64,000 nucleotides of DNA from Saccopteryx bilineata (lineage: Eukaryota; Chordata; Mammalia; Chiroptera; Emballonuridae), in NCBI RefSeq assembly GCF_036850765.1, contig NC_089498.1, forward strand, positions 77,230,305 through 77,294,304. Direction: 5' to 3'. The number at the start of each line of letters is the position of its first letter. Within the stretch, counting starts at the first letter, position 1. Below are positions 1-11,059 of the stretch, piece by piece. The position numbers and the translations under genes are program-made. The notes beneath the pieces were generated by a model, which saw only the letters and a list, made by a program, of their open reading frames with translations, was not told the origin of the DNA and did not search any database.

Positions 1-24
1 GAAAAATACAAAAAAAAAAAAAAA
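1..24 (+). repeat. 3' A-rich tail of a SINE cut by the window edge
   Basis: The window opens with GAAAAATACA followed by a run of A. This is the same 3' end that closes the long tRNA-derived SINEs at 18600, 26650 and 38870. It is probably the tail of such a SINE inserted into the L1 that follows; the rest lies outside the window. Confidence 0.55.
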
Positions 25-1995
25 TTAGTTTAAAATGCCAGTGACTTACTTGAAAGATATAGAACACATATTCCAAAAATTTATATGGAACCAGAAGATA
101 ACATGAATAGCCTCAGCAATCTTGAAAAGGAAGAATAAAGTGTGAGGTATCACACTTCTGGATATGAAGTTATACTACAAGACCATTGTACTCAAAACAG
201 CCTGGTACTGGCATAAGAACAGGTATATAGATCAATGCAACAGAACTCAAAACCCACACTTTTATGGACAACTGATGCTTGATAAATGTTGTAAGAGCAT
301 ATATTGGGGTAAAGACAGCCTCTTCAACAAATGGTGTTGGGAAAATTGGACAGCTACCTGCAGAAAAATGAAACTAGACCACCAACTTACCATTCACAAT
401 AATAAACTCAAAATGGATAAATGACTTAAATGTAAGCCGTGAAACCATAAGCATCTTAGAAGAAAACATAGGCAGTAAGCTCTCTGACATCTCTCGCAGC
501 AATATATTTGCCAATTTGTCTCCACGGGCAAGTGAAATAAAAGACAGGATAAACAAATGGGACTATATCAAACTGAAAAGCTTTTGCACAGCTAAAGACA
601 ATAAGAACAGAATAAAAAGACAAACTACACAATGGGAGAATATATTTGACAATATGTCTGATAAAGGGTAAATAGCGAAAATTTATAAAGAACTTGTAAA
701 ACTCAATACGAGGAAGACAAACAATCCAATCAAAAAATGGGCGAAAAATGAATAGACACTTCTCCAAAGAGGACATACAGATGGCCAATAGGCATATGAA
801 ATAATGTTCAATATCACTAATCATTAGAGAAATGCAAATTAAGGACACGAGATATCATCTCACACCAGTCAGAATGGCACTCATCAACAAAACAACACAG
901 AATAAGTGCTGGCGAGGATGGAGGACAGGAACCCTCCTGCACTGCTGGTGGGAATGCAGACTGGTGCAGCCTCTGTGGAAAACAGTATGGAGATTCCTTA
1001 AAAAATTAAAAATCAAACTGTCTTTTGACTCAGCTATCCCACTTTTAGGAATATACCCCAAGAACACCATAGCACTGTTTGAAAAGAAGAAATGCACCCC
1101 CATGTTTATGGCAGCATTGTTCACTATAGCGAAGATATGGAAACAATCCAAGTTTCTGTCAGTGGACGATTGGATTAAAATCCTAGGTACAGCCCTGGCC
1201 GGTTGGCTCAGCGGTAGAGCGTCGGCCTAGCGTGCGGAGGACCCGGGTTCGATTCCCGGCCAGGGCACACAGGAGAAGCGCCCATTTGCTTCTCCACCCC
1301 TCCGCCGCGCTTTCCTCTCTGTCTCTCTCTTCCCCTCCCGCAGCCAAGGCTCCATTGGAGCAGAGATGGCCCGGGCGCTGGGGATGGCTCTGTGGCCTCT
1401 GCCTCAGGCGCTAGAGTGGCTCTGGTCGCAATATGGTGACGCCCAGGATGGGCAGAGCATCGCCCCCTGGTGGGCAGAGCGTCACCCCTGGTGGGCGTGC
1501 CGGGTGGATCCCGGTCGGGTGCATGCGGGAGTCTGTCTGACTGTCTCTCCCCGTTTCCTGCTTCAGAAAAATGAAAAAATGAAAAAAAAGAAAAAAAAAA
1601 TCCTAGGTACATATATACTATGGAATACTACTCAGCCATAAGAAATGATGACATTGGATCATTTACAACATGGATGGATCTTGATAACATTATACTGAGT
1701 GAAATAAGTAAATCGGAATAAACTAAGAACTATATGATTCCATACATAGGTGGGACATAAAAAGGAGACTCAGAGACATGGACAAGAATGTGGCGGTTTT
1801 GGGGGGTGGGCAAGAGGGGATGAGCACAAAGAAAACCAGTTAGAAGGTGACGGAAGACAGTTGGACTTTGGGTAATGGGAATGCAGCCTAATCAAATGTC
1901 AAAATAACCTAGAGATGTTTTCTCTGAACATAGGTATCCTGATTTATCAATGTCACCCCATCAAAATTAATAAACAAAATTGAAAGAAAAAAAAA
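25..1995 (+). mobile_element. LINE-1 (L1), 3' part, sense orientation
   Basis: The stretch matches the C-terminal part of L1 ORF2 and the 3' UTR. The frame from 164 begins with the L1 pattern [18 protein letters not shown] and recurs in the L1 copies at 21780 and 32810. Further on come the typical L1 segments for the cysteine-rich tail and 3' UTR, up to a short A-rich end near 1990. Stops and frameshifts show it is dead. A SINE interrupts it at 1192-1596. The 5' part is outside the window or truncated. Confidence 0.9.
1177..1611 (+). repeat. tRNA-derived SINE (type 1) with 15-bp TSD
   Basis: A complete long SINE (element about 1192-1596) inserted in the L1. The TSD AAAATCCTAGGTACA lies at 1177-1191 and 1597-1611. 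The first 74 bases form a tRNA-like head with pairing ends GCCCTGG and CCAGGGC, an A box (TGGCTCAGCGG) and a B box (GGTTCGATTCC). The loop CTAGCGT sits where the anticodon loop of tRNA-Ala(AGC) would be. A pyrimidine-rich stretch, a GC-rich body with a short internal tandem repeat (about 1450-1500) and an A-rich tail follow. It is transcribed, if at all, by RNA polymerase III. Confidence 0.92.
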
Positions 1996-2172
1996 GAATA
2001 GAAGTAAAACTATCTCTGTCAAACACCATGATAGTCTTTGTAGAATATCCTATGAAAGCTACAGAACGTTATTAGAACAATAAGTGAGTTTAGCAAGGTG
2101 TGGGATACAAGATAATCATACAAAAACCAATTGTATTTTATCATATTAGCAGCAAACACTCAAATTGAAATT

Positions 2173-2570
2173 TAAAAATAATTTTTTTTTTTTTGTATTT
2201 TTCTGAAGTTGGAAACGGGGAGGCAGTCAGAGAGACTCCCGCATGCGCCCGACCGGGATCCACCCAGCATGCCCACCAGGGGTCGACGCTCTGCCCATCT
2301 GGGGCATTGCTCTGTTGCATCCAGAGCCATTCTAGCGCCTGAGGCAGAGGCCATAGAGCCATCCCCAGCTCCCGGGCCAACTTTGCTCCAATGGAGCCTT
2401 GGCTGCGGGAGGGGAGGAGAGAGTCAGAGAGAGAAAGGAGAAGGCAAGGGGTGGAGAAGCAGATGGGTGCTTCTCCTTTGTGCCCTGGCCGGGAATTGAA
2501 CCCGGGACTCCTGCACGCCAGGCCGATGCTCTACCACTGAGCGAACCGGCCAGGGCCTAAAAATATTATT
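2173..2570 (-). repeat. tRNA-derived SINE (type 1), minus strand
   Basis: Read on the minus strand it starts with the GGCCCTGGCC head near 2557 and ends in the A tail (T run from 2182). B-box complement GGAATTGAACC lies near 2490. The flanks TAAAAATAATT and TAAAAATATTATT form an imperfect TSD. Open frames across it are chance frames of the GC-rich body. Confidence 0.9.
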
Positions 2571-2733
2571 TTTGATACATAAAAATTTACGACATCCTTT
2601 GGAAGTAATAGGTGTCTTTATTATCTTGATTGTGGTGTAGTTTCAGGATTTTATAGCTGTGTCAGAATTTACGTAATTATAAATTTGTAATTTGTGCAGA
2701 TTATTATGTGTCAACTATATCACATAAAGCTAC

Positions 2734-3129
2734 TTTAAAAGTATACATAGTGGAACCCTGGCCAGTTGTCTCAGTGGTAGAGCATCAGCCTGGTGTGTAG
2801 ATGTCCCAGGTTTGATTTCTGGTCAGGGCACACAGTAGAAGCAACCATCTGATTCTCCATCCCTCCCCTCCTCTCTTTCTCTCTGTTTCTCTCACCACCC
2901 ACTTCCTCTCCTGCAGCCATGGCTCTATTGGTTTGAGCACATCGGCCCTGGGTACTGAGGATGGCTCCATAGAACCTCCAAATCAGGTGCTAAAAATAGC
3001 TTGGTTACAAACATGTCCCAAAATAGGGAGAGCTTTAACCCCAGATGGGGGTTGCTGGGTGCATGCAGAAGTGTGTCTCCTTCTCTCATGTGGAAAGAAA
3101 GAAAATACATGTTTTTAAAGTATACATAC
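2734..3129 (+). repeat. Older, diverged type 1 SINE
   Basis: The tRNA-like head (CCCTGGCCAGTTGTCTCAGTG) starts near 2754 and the body is recognisable but heavily mutated, without most of the internal GC repeat. The flanks TTTAAAAGTATACATA (2734-2749) and TTTTTAAAGTATACATA (3112-3129) are an imperfect TSD. Confidence 0.82.
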
Positions 3130-3479
3130 TATGTGATTACATTTACATAGGATTAAAAATAGGAAAAATTAGGGTAGTTTAAATAAAAATTTACAAGGAA
3201 GCAATGTTAAAATGAAGTGCCAACTTTTTTTATTATTATTATAATTTAGACAATTAAATTTAACAGGGTGATATTGGTCAACCAGAGTATATAGATTTTA
3301 AGAAAACATCTCTACATCATTTGGACAGTCAAATATGCTGTATACCCATCACCCAAAGTCATATCATCTTCTGTCATCCTATATATGTTTCTTTTTAAGC
3401 CTCTCCCCTTTCCCCCAACCCCCTCACTCTCCATCCTTCCCTTCTTCTTGATAACCACTGCACTTTTGTCTAAGTCCAT

Positions 3480-6400
3480 GAGTCTCAATTGTGTGTCCCA
3501 CCTATGTATGGAATCATACAGTTCATAGCTTTTTCTGATTTACTTACTTCTATCAGTATGTTATCAGAATCCATCCATGTTATCGTAAATGATACTAGAT
3601 CATCATTTCTTATGGCTGAGTAGTATTCCATAGTATATATATACCCCATCTTCTTTATCCAATCCTCTATTGAAGGTCATTTTAGGCTGTTTCCATGTCT
3701 TGGCCACTGTGTACAATGCTGCAATGAACATGGGGCTGCATGTGCCTTTTCTTACCCTTGTTTTTTGGTTTTGGGGGTATATACACAGCAGAGGGATTGC
3801 TGGGTCTTATGGTAGTTCTATTAATTTTTTTTGAAGTACCATCATACTTTCTTCCATAATGGTTGTACTACTTTACATTCCCACCAATAGTTAATGAGGG
3901 TTCCTTTATCTCCACAGCCTCTCCAGCACTTGTTATTACCTGTTTTATTGATAAAAGCTAATCTGACAGCTGTGAGGTGGTATCTCATTGTAGTTTTGAT
4001 TGGCACTTCTTGAATAGCTAGTGAAGATGAGCATCATTTCATATATATGTTGGCCATTTGTATTTCTTCTTGGGAGAAGTGTCTGTTCATGTCTTCCATT
4101 TTTTTATTGGATTTTTTGTTTGTTGCTGAGTTTTGTGAGTTCTTTATATATTTTGAATATTAGCACCTTATCTGAGCTGTTGTTTACAAATATCATCTTC
4201 CATTTAGTTGGCTGCCTGTTTGTTTTGTTGACAGTTTCTTTTGCTGTGTAGAAGCTTCTTAGTCTGATGTGGTCCCATTCATTTATCTTTGCCTTCACTT
4301 CCCTTGACTTTGGAGTCAAATTCATAAAATGTTCTTTATGGCCAAGATCCATGAGTTTAGTACCTATGTTTTCTTCTATGTAATTTACTGTTTCAGATCT
4401 TCTATATTTAGGTCTTTGGTCCATTTTGAATTAATTTTTGTGCAAGGAGATAAACTGTAGTCAAGTTTTATTCTTTTGCATGGTTTTTTTCCAATTTTTC
4501 CAGCTCCATTTATTGAAGAGGCTTTCTTTTCTCCATTGTGTGTTTTTGCCTCCTTTATCAAAGATGATTTGACCATATATCTGTGGTTTTCTTTCTGGCC
4601 TTTCTATTCTGTTCTATTGGTCTGTGTGTCTATTTTTTTGCCAGTACCATGTTGTTTTGATTTTTGTGGCTCTGTAGTATAGTTTGAAGTCAGGTATTGT
4701 AATGCCTCCAGCTTCATTTTTTTTCCTTAGGATTACTTTGGATATTTGAGTTTTTTTATGGATCCATATAAACCTGATGATTTTCGTTCCATTTCTTTAA
4801 AAAATGATATTGGAATTTAATGGGAAATGCATTAAATTTGTATATTACTTTCGGTAATATGGCCATTTTAACTATTTATTCTTTCTATCCACAAACAAGG
4901 AATATTTTTCCATTTCATTGTATCTTTTTCAATTTCCTTTAGTAATGCTTTGTAGTTTTCAGTATATAGATCCTTTGCATTCTTTGTTATGTTTAATCCT
5001 AGGTATTTTGTTGTTGTTGCTACTGTAAAAGAAGTTGGGTTTTTTTAGTTCTTTTTCTGAAGTTTCATTGTTGGCACATAAGAAAGCAATAGACTTTTGT
5101 ATATTAATTTTGTATCCTGCGACCTTACTGTATTGGTTTATTGTTTCTAATAGCCTGTCTGTGGAGTCTTTGAGGTGTTCTATATACAGGATCATGTCAT
5201 CTACAAAAAGTGAAACCTTTACTTCTTTTCCAGTATGAATGCCTTTTATTTCTTTCACTTGTCTGATTGCTCTGGCTAGAACTTCCAGCACTATGTTGAG
5301 TAGGAGTGGAAAGAGTGTGCAAGCCTGTTTTGCTCCTGATTTTAGAGGAAAAGTTTTCAGTTTTTTACCATTTAGTATGATGTTAGCTGATGGTTTATCA
5401 TAAATAGCCTTTATTATGTTGAAGTATTTTCCTTCTGTACCCATTTTGTTGAGTGTTTTAAACATAGAAGATTGTTGTATTTTATCAAATGCCTTTTTGC
5501 ATCTATTGATAGGATCATATGGTTTTTGTTCTTTGTTTTGTTGATATGGTGCATTATGTTAATCGTTTTATGTATGTTGAACCATCCTTGTGATTCCGGG
5601 ATGAATCCCACTTCATCATGATGAATTACTTTTTTAATGCATTGTTGTATTCGATTTGCTAGTATAATATTTTGTTTAGGATTTTTGCATCTGTGTTCAT
5701 TAGAGATATGGTCTGTGTGTGTGTGTTGTGTGTGTGTGTGTGTGTGTGTGGTCCTTACTAGGTTTTGGTATGAGGGATATGTTGGGCCCATAAAATGTGT
5801 TTGGAAGTATTGATTCTTCAATTTTTTGGAAGACTTTTGGAAGTATAGGAACCAATTCTTCTTTGAATGTTTGGTAGAATTTATTAGTATATGAATCTGG
5901 CCCAGGACTTTTATTTTTGGGGAGGTTTTTGATAGTTGTTTCTATTTCCTCCCTGCTTATTGGTCTATTTAGGCTTTCTACTTCTTCACAATTCAATCTA
6001 GGAAAATTGTATTGTTCTGGGAGTTTATCCATTTCTTCTAGATTGTTGAATTTGGTGGCATATAATTTTTCATAGTATTCTCTGATAATCCTTTGTATAT
6101 CTATGATATCTGTGGTAATTTTGGATTTTGTTTATATGCTCTTTTCTCTTTTTTCCTTGGTGAGTCTTGCCAGGGATTTTCTATTTCATTGATCTTTTCA
6201 AAGAACCAGCTCTTCATTGTATTAATTTTTTCTATAGTTTTTTTGTTCTTTATTTCATTTATTTCTGCTCTAATTTTTATTATTTCCTTTCTTCTGCTGG
6301 TTTTGGTTTACCTTTGTTCTTCTTTTTCTAGTTCCTTAAGATGTGATGTTAGGTTGTTTACTAGGGTTCTCTCTTGCTTTTTCAGATAAGCATGTAATGA

Positions 6401-7285
6401 TATGAACTTCCCTCTTATTACTGCTTTTGCTGCATCCTGGAGATTCTGATGTTGTGTTGTCATTTTCATTTGTCTATATCTATCTTTTGACCTCTTCTTT
6501 TATTTCGTCTTTGACCCATTTATTTTTTAGAAGTCTGTTGTTTTATTTCCACATTTTTGACAGTGTGTTTACTTTTTTGCAGTTGAATTCTAGTTTCAAA
6601 GCCTTATGGTCAGAGAATATGCTTGGTATAATTTCAGTCTTTCTGAATTTGGTGATGTTAGTTTTGTGGCCCAGCATATGGTCTATTATTGAGAATGTTC
6701 CATGTACATTGGAAAAAAATGTATACTGTGACGTTTAGAGCTGCACTGTCCTGTACATGTCTATTATGTCCATTTGTTCTAGTGGGTTTTTTTTGGTTTG
6801 CACTTTTAGATCAGTTAATAGTTGTCATATATTTTGGTGTTCCTGGTTTGGTGCATATATATTAAGAAGTGTTATGTCTTCTTGATACAGTGTCCCCTTT
6901 ATCATTATGAAATGTCCATCATTGTCTCTGGTTATCTTTGTTGTCTTGTAGTCAGCATTGTCAAATATGAGTATAACTACTCCTACTTTTCTTTAAATAT
7001 TATTTGCTTGGAGAATCGTTTTCCAACCTTTCACTTTGAATCTATTATTATCCTTGTAGCTTAGATGTGTCTCTGGAAGGCAGCAAACTTGAGTTTTTCT
7101 TCTTGATCCAATCTGCTACTTTGTGCCTCTTTATTGGTGAGTTCATTCCATTTACATTTAGTATAATTATTGACACCTGAAGATTTCCTATTGCCATTTA
7201 TACACTGCTTTTTGATAGCTTTGTGTCTTGTTTGGTTCTTCTTTTTTGTTTTTTGGTCATTTGTTTTTGTTTGGTGATATTCCAT
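3480..7285 (-). pseudogene. L1 ORF2 remnant (endonuclease and reverse transcriptase)
   Basis: Fragments of ORF2 lie in order on the minus strand. The piece at 7061-7285 corresponds to the start of the endonuclease. The frame at 5700-6032 matches the linker before the reverse transcriptase (pattern KNKSPGPD). The frames at 5414-5821 and 4959-5465 carry fingers and palm, including GFIPESQGW and the catalytic box FVDDMILYI (FADD in active L1). The frame at 4104-4424 belongs to the C-terminal region. Frameshifts, stops and a dinucleotide expansion break the gene. The intact protein would nick target DNA and reverse-transcribe L1 RNA. Confidence 0.9.
5711..5751. repeat. (TG)n microsatellite inside L1 ORF2
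   Basis: About twenty GT/TG units with one interruption (TTG). On the minus strand it encodes a short His-Thr repeat inside the ORF2 frame between the linker and the reverse-transcriptase part. Neither the second minus-strand L1 (near 39510) nor the plus-strand L1 has it. Confidence 0.95.
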
Positions 7286-7469
7286 ACTTCTATTTTCTGT
7301 TTCTTCTTTTTTTAAGCTATGTGTTTCAGTTGTGGCATTTTCAGGGGTGTTACCTTTAGGTTATTAGAAGAAAAATTATATTTATTAGAGTCCATTATCT
7401 CATGAGTGCTTCTGCACTCCATCCTCCTTTGTTACTGCTGATCTTTATCTTCTCCCCTTTTATGTATTG

Positions 7470-8650
7470 CTGTCACAGATTATCTTTGTTTTTTATTTTG
7501 GTTTTAAATTTTTTTACTTGTAATTTTGTCTTATTTTGTTCTTTGTATCTGGTTGGATAACCTCCTTTAGTATTTTCTGTAGTGGGGGTTTTCTGGTGAT
7601 AAATTCCCTCAGCTTCTGTATGTCTGTAAATGTTTTTTATTTCCCCTTCATATTTAAAGGATAGCTTTGATGGATATAGTATTCTTGGTTGGTAGTTCCT
7701 CTCTTTCAGTACTTTAAATGTTGGGGTCCACTCTCTACTGGCTTGTAGAGTTTTTACTGAGAAATATGATGATAGCCTAATGGACCTTCCTTTATATGTT
7801 AAAGGGTTTTTTTTTTTTTTATGTGCCTTGACCACAGGCCTTCAGCAGACCAAGTAACCCCTTGTTTGAGCCAGCGACGTTGGGCTCAACCAGATGAGCC
7901 CTCACTCAAGCTGGCGACCTCAGGGTCTTGAACCTGGGTCTTCCACATCCCAGTCCGACGCTCTATCCACTGCACCACCGCCTGGTCAGGCCCTTTATAT
8001 GTTATATCCTTCTTCTCCCTAGCTGCCTTGAGGATTCTTTCTTTGTCATTGACTTGTGATAATTTCATTACAATGTGCCTTGAAGTAGGTCTGTTTGGGT
8101 TGAGGTAACTCAGCATTCTGCTTGCTTCTTGGATTCAAGGTTCTAACTCTTTCTACAGTCTTGGGAAGTTCTCATCGATTATTTGTTTCAATATGTTCTC
8201 TATTCCCTTTTCCCTCTCTTCCTTTTCTAATATACCCATTATTCTTATATTGCTCTTCCTGATAGAGTCAGACAATTCTTGTAGGACTTTCTCATTTTTT
8301 TTAAATTTATGAGTCTCTCTCTTCTCTCTGTAGTATTATCTCTAGTTGCTTATCTTCATTGTCACTGATTCTCTCTCTTCTGTCTGGCTTGGTCTATTGT
8401 CTAAACTTGTTACCTCATTTTTCAGTTCATGTATTGAGTTTTTTATCTCTGTTTGGTTCTTTTTTATAGTTTCAATTTACTTGGTGAAGTACTGTTTTTG
8501 TTTATTAAGTTGTTTTTTGAGCTCACTATATTGCCTTTTAGTGTTTCCTTGTATCTTAATGAATATTTTTAGAGCTTCTACTTTGAATTCTTTGTCATTA
8601 AACTCCAAGGTTTCCATGTAATTGAGATTTTTTTTCCTGGAAATTTTTCA
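7470..8650 (-). pseudogene. L1 ORF1 remnant split by a SINE
   Basis: The frame at 7886-8116 shows the conserved ORF1 C-terminal motif RPTSRHIVMKLS...KERILKAAREK. The next part, RSIRLSSYFSVKTLQASREW, resumes at 7835 on the other side of the SINE at 7802-7991. The intact protein is an RNA-binding, trimer-forming chaperone of the L1 particle. Here the SINE, stops and frameshifts disable it. Confidence 0.88.
7789..8004 (-). repeat. tRNA-derived SINE (type 2), truncated
   Basis: The head GCCTGACCAGGCGGTGG lies near 7991 on the minus strand and the T-rich end near 7807. The TSD CCTTTATATGTTA is perfect at 7789-7801 and 7992-8004. The pyrimidine-rich 3' region of complete type 2 copies is missing. 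It sits inside the L1 ORF1 remnant. Confidence 0.88.
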
Positions 8651-8689
8651 TCATCTATCTGAGCTCTGTCTCTGTCTTATATATCCATA

Positions 8690-9813
8690 TTTGGTTTCTT
8701 TTTCCTTGATGGCATTTGCAGCTGGTATTGTTAATAACCCCAATAAGAGATAATTATTTCTTTTTCTGGCAGGGGGCGCTACAATACAAGATTTGCCTCT
8801 GTGACATTCTTGGGTGTTCTGCTAAGGCCTCACTTTTGTAATGATGCAGGCAGAGTTGTCAGGTTGGTAGGAGGGGCTTGTTGCTAGGGCTTTGCAATTT
8901 TATGGCACCGCCAATGGCGACCAGGAGTCCTCCAGGGCCCCCCACCACCACCCAACCCAGCAGGGGATCTAGTATGCAGGTACCCCTGCCTCTCACAGGA
9001 GAGAGCTGCCTAGAGACCTAGTGGAGGGGGGTCCGCCACCACTGCTGTTCTCACAGCAAGGGGAGCAATGAGGAACCAGTTGGCTGGGGCAAACAGTCCA
9101 GTCCCTCCTTCCATACCACTCTAAGCACTCCAAGTACAGCCTTGAGCAGGGCAGGGTCTGTGCACCACAAGCCGTGTCCCTGAGCTTCCAGAGCAGCTGC
9201 GGCAGAGATCTCAGATCAGGAGCTTTCCACCCACATGCGCTAAACTTCCTCTGGCAAGCGGTGCCTGAGCTTCAGAGCCAGTGGCTCGCAGATTCCAGAT
9301 CAAGCACGTCTGACGCCACAGGGCTAAATTGTGCTGGTCAGGCGGGCAGATCAAGCATGCCCATGTCCTGTGGGCCAATCTCCACAAGCTATTCGTCCGC
9401 AGTTCTTAGGAGCTTGCCACTTTCTTTATGTGCGCCCATGCCTGTAGTCACCCAGCCCTGCATTCATGGATGTGGCAGACGCCAGGAAACGGCCTTGCTC
9501 CCCGTTCTTGGCCATCGCCCCTATCCAGCTCCTTCTCCCCAGACTCTCCTCCCGGCTCCTCCAGGTCTGAGACAAAGCCTGCAACAACAGTGCCTCCCTC
9601 CTTCAGGTCCGTGAGGAAGGAGAAAGACTCAGTCCTCTGGTATTTTTTTTTCTTCTGTGCTTTGGCCCAACTTCTTGCACGATCATACCTTTGTCTATCC
9701 AGTGTGTGTATATTTCAGGTTTATCTGGGTTTTTTCCTCTGCATATAGTTGTAGAATTTGTTGAAATGTCAAGGGGAGAGATGAGGAGTATCTCTCATGC
9801 CACCATTTCTCTC
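8690..9813 (-). promoter_or_regulatory. L1 5' UTR / internal promoter region
   Basis: A GC- and CpG-richer stretch at the 5' end of the minus-strand L1, where L1 elements carry their RNA polymerase II promoter. A related but diverged region occurs at 43430-44724 in the second L1. The 146-residue plus-strand frame at 9174-9614 falls here and is probably chance. A CTCF-like core TGGCAGGGGGCGCTA is at 8767-8781. Confidence 0.7.
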
Positions 9814-10122
9814 CCAACTTCTTAAAATTACAAAGATTGTCCACAAAAATCACTGTTTAATGCACACAGCAATTCTGTGCTGGGTATTCTATTGCATGTA
9901 AAGTTTCAGCTTGACTCATAGAAAGGACTCAAATTTTTGTTAGGTTGTATTGGTGATGTTAGTAGTGTTAAGAGTGTTGAACTTACTCTTCTTTTAATTA
10001 AGTTCCACTTAACTAACTTGCTTGAATAACATGCAGTCCCCATTCACTTGATAAAATGTAACAAGTGGGGCCAAACAAATGAATGAAAATGTTGTCATTA
10101 GGTTATTCTCTGGTATACTACC

Positions 10123-10208
10123 TCTCTTCATACAAAATTGTTTACCAAGAGTCAATTTATTTGTTTCTCTTCATACAAAATTGTTTACCAAGAGTCAATT
10201 TATTTGTT
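10123..10208. repeat. Perfect 43-bp tandem duplication
   Basis: Two identical adjacent copies, 10123-10165 and 10166-10208, beginning TCTCTTCATACAAAATTG and ending TTTATTTGTT. No mismatch is visible between the copies, which suggests a recent slippage or an assembly duplication. Confidence 0.95.
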
Positions 10209-10609
10209 CCTAAGGCTTTTTAGGCAATATCTTCATTACATAATTATTGAATTATTATATAATCTGATAAAATCTGAGTGCATATAGAATGAAAATTAGT
10301 GGATTAAGTTTGGGGACAAAGCTCAATGAAGACAAACTGCTTTTAAAAAGTGGCTTTTGAATTAGATGTAGACATGAAAAGTATAAAATATGAAAGGAAG
10401 AAAGAAACTGCAACTAACTATACTCATGGAATGCTTCATGAATGCCTTTGAGTTTTCACTCTAAAGACAGTGGAACTGAAATTCCTAAATTCATGAATAA
10501 TGGATTTGGTTCTGTAAGACACACACTAAAAGGCTTGCCCCTACTTTAAATATTAGCAAATGATGTATCTTTATGTATTAATAAATGTTTAGGCTTTTTC
10601 CTTGCTTCA

Positions 10610-10700
10610 GTCAATTTGCTGATTTATTAGCCAGTTATTAGTCCTTTAGTTTCCTCATATGTAAAATGAGGGATATATGTAGAAATACTAAATGATCTTT
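10610..10700 (+). repeat. MIR-like ancient SINE fragment
   Basis: The segment TTTAGTTTCCTCATATGTAA followed by AATGAGGG is the conserved 3' core of the mammalian MIR element. The remainder is too diverged to delimit. Confidence 0.6.
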
Positions 10701-11059
10701 CAAATTTTTTCTTATAGCTTAAAAATGATTTTTAAAAACAAGGATTCATTCTCTCACATATTCTAATATTTAGTAACACTAACCAATTTTATTATAAATC
10801 AGCAAAGTCCTTATTCTGAAACCTAAAATATTGTTATGTCTAACATATTAATTTTAGATGTTTTGTTTCATTGTTAGTGTTATGGACTCAACTGTAGTGC
10901 CTTTCAAGCTAGATTTTTTTCCATCACTCACCTTCACTACTTCTTTTCTCTGATTTTCCCAAGGTAAAGGATGGGGCATGCCCTGAGACAAAATGAAAGT
11001 ATCCACAGGAATATCATTGCTGCATTAATGAGATAAAAACAAATTGTTAAATGATGTTA

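Larger units (their letters stand above)
3220..9823 (-). mobile_element. Near-full-length LINE-1, minus strand
   Basis: About 6.6 kb, from an A-rich 3' end (T-rich near 3230) to a GC-rich 5' end at 9813. The likely TSD is CCAACTTTTT (3220-3229) and CCAACTTCTT (9814-9823). In minus-strand order it has a 1.1-kb 5' UTR (about 9813-8690), ORF1 (8650-7470), ORF2 (about 7200-3480) and a short 3' UTR. The frames hold many stops and a SINE interrupts ORF1 at 7802-7991, so it cannot move on its own. A CA/TG microsatellite sits inside ORF2 at 5711-5751. Confidence 0.93.
9824..11055. other. Unique or very old DNA with a MIR fragment and a 43-bp duplication
   Basis: No gene seen. The stretch is AT-rich, with a perfect tandem duplication at 10123-10208 and a MIR-like piece at about 10610-10700 (listed separately). 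Near 10870 a weak similarity to the start of old MaLR-type LTRs (TGTTATGGACTCAA) is visible but too short to call. Confidence 0.6.

Noticed and set aside
1192..1266. A functional tRNA-Ala gene
   Set aside because: The head is followed directly by the SINE body and A tail, is flanked by a TSD, and recurs many times in the window. The anticodon stem is imperfect.
9174..9614. 146-codon plus-strand frame with Pro/Ser-rich product
   Set aside because: It lies antisense in the GC-rich 5' UTR of the L1. No start context or conserved domain is seen, and it is not kept in the second L1.
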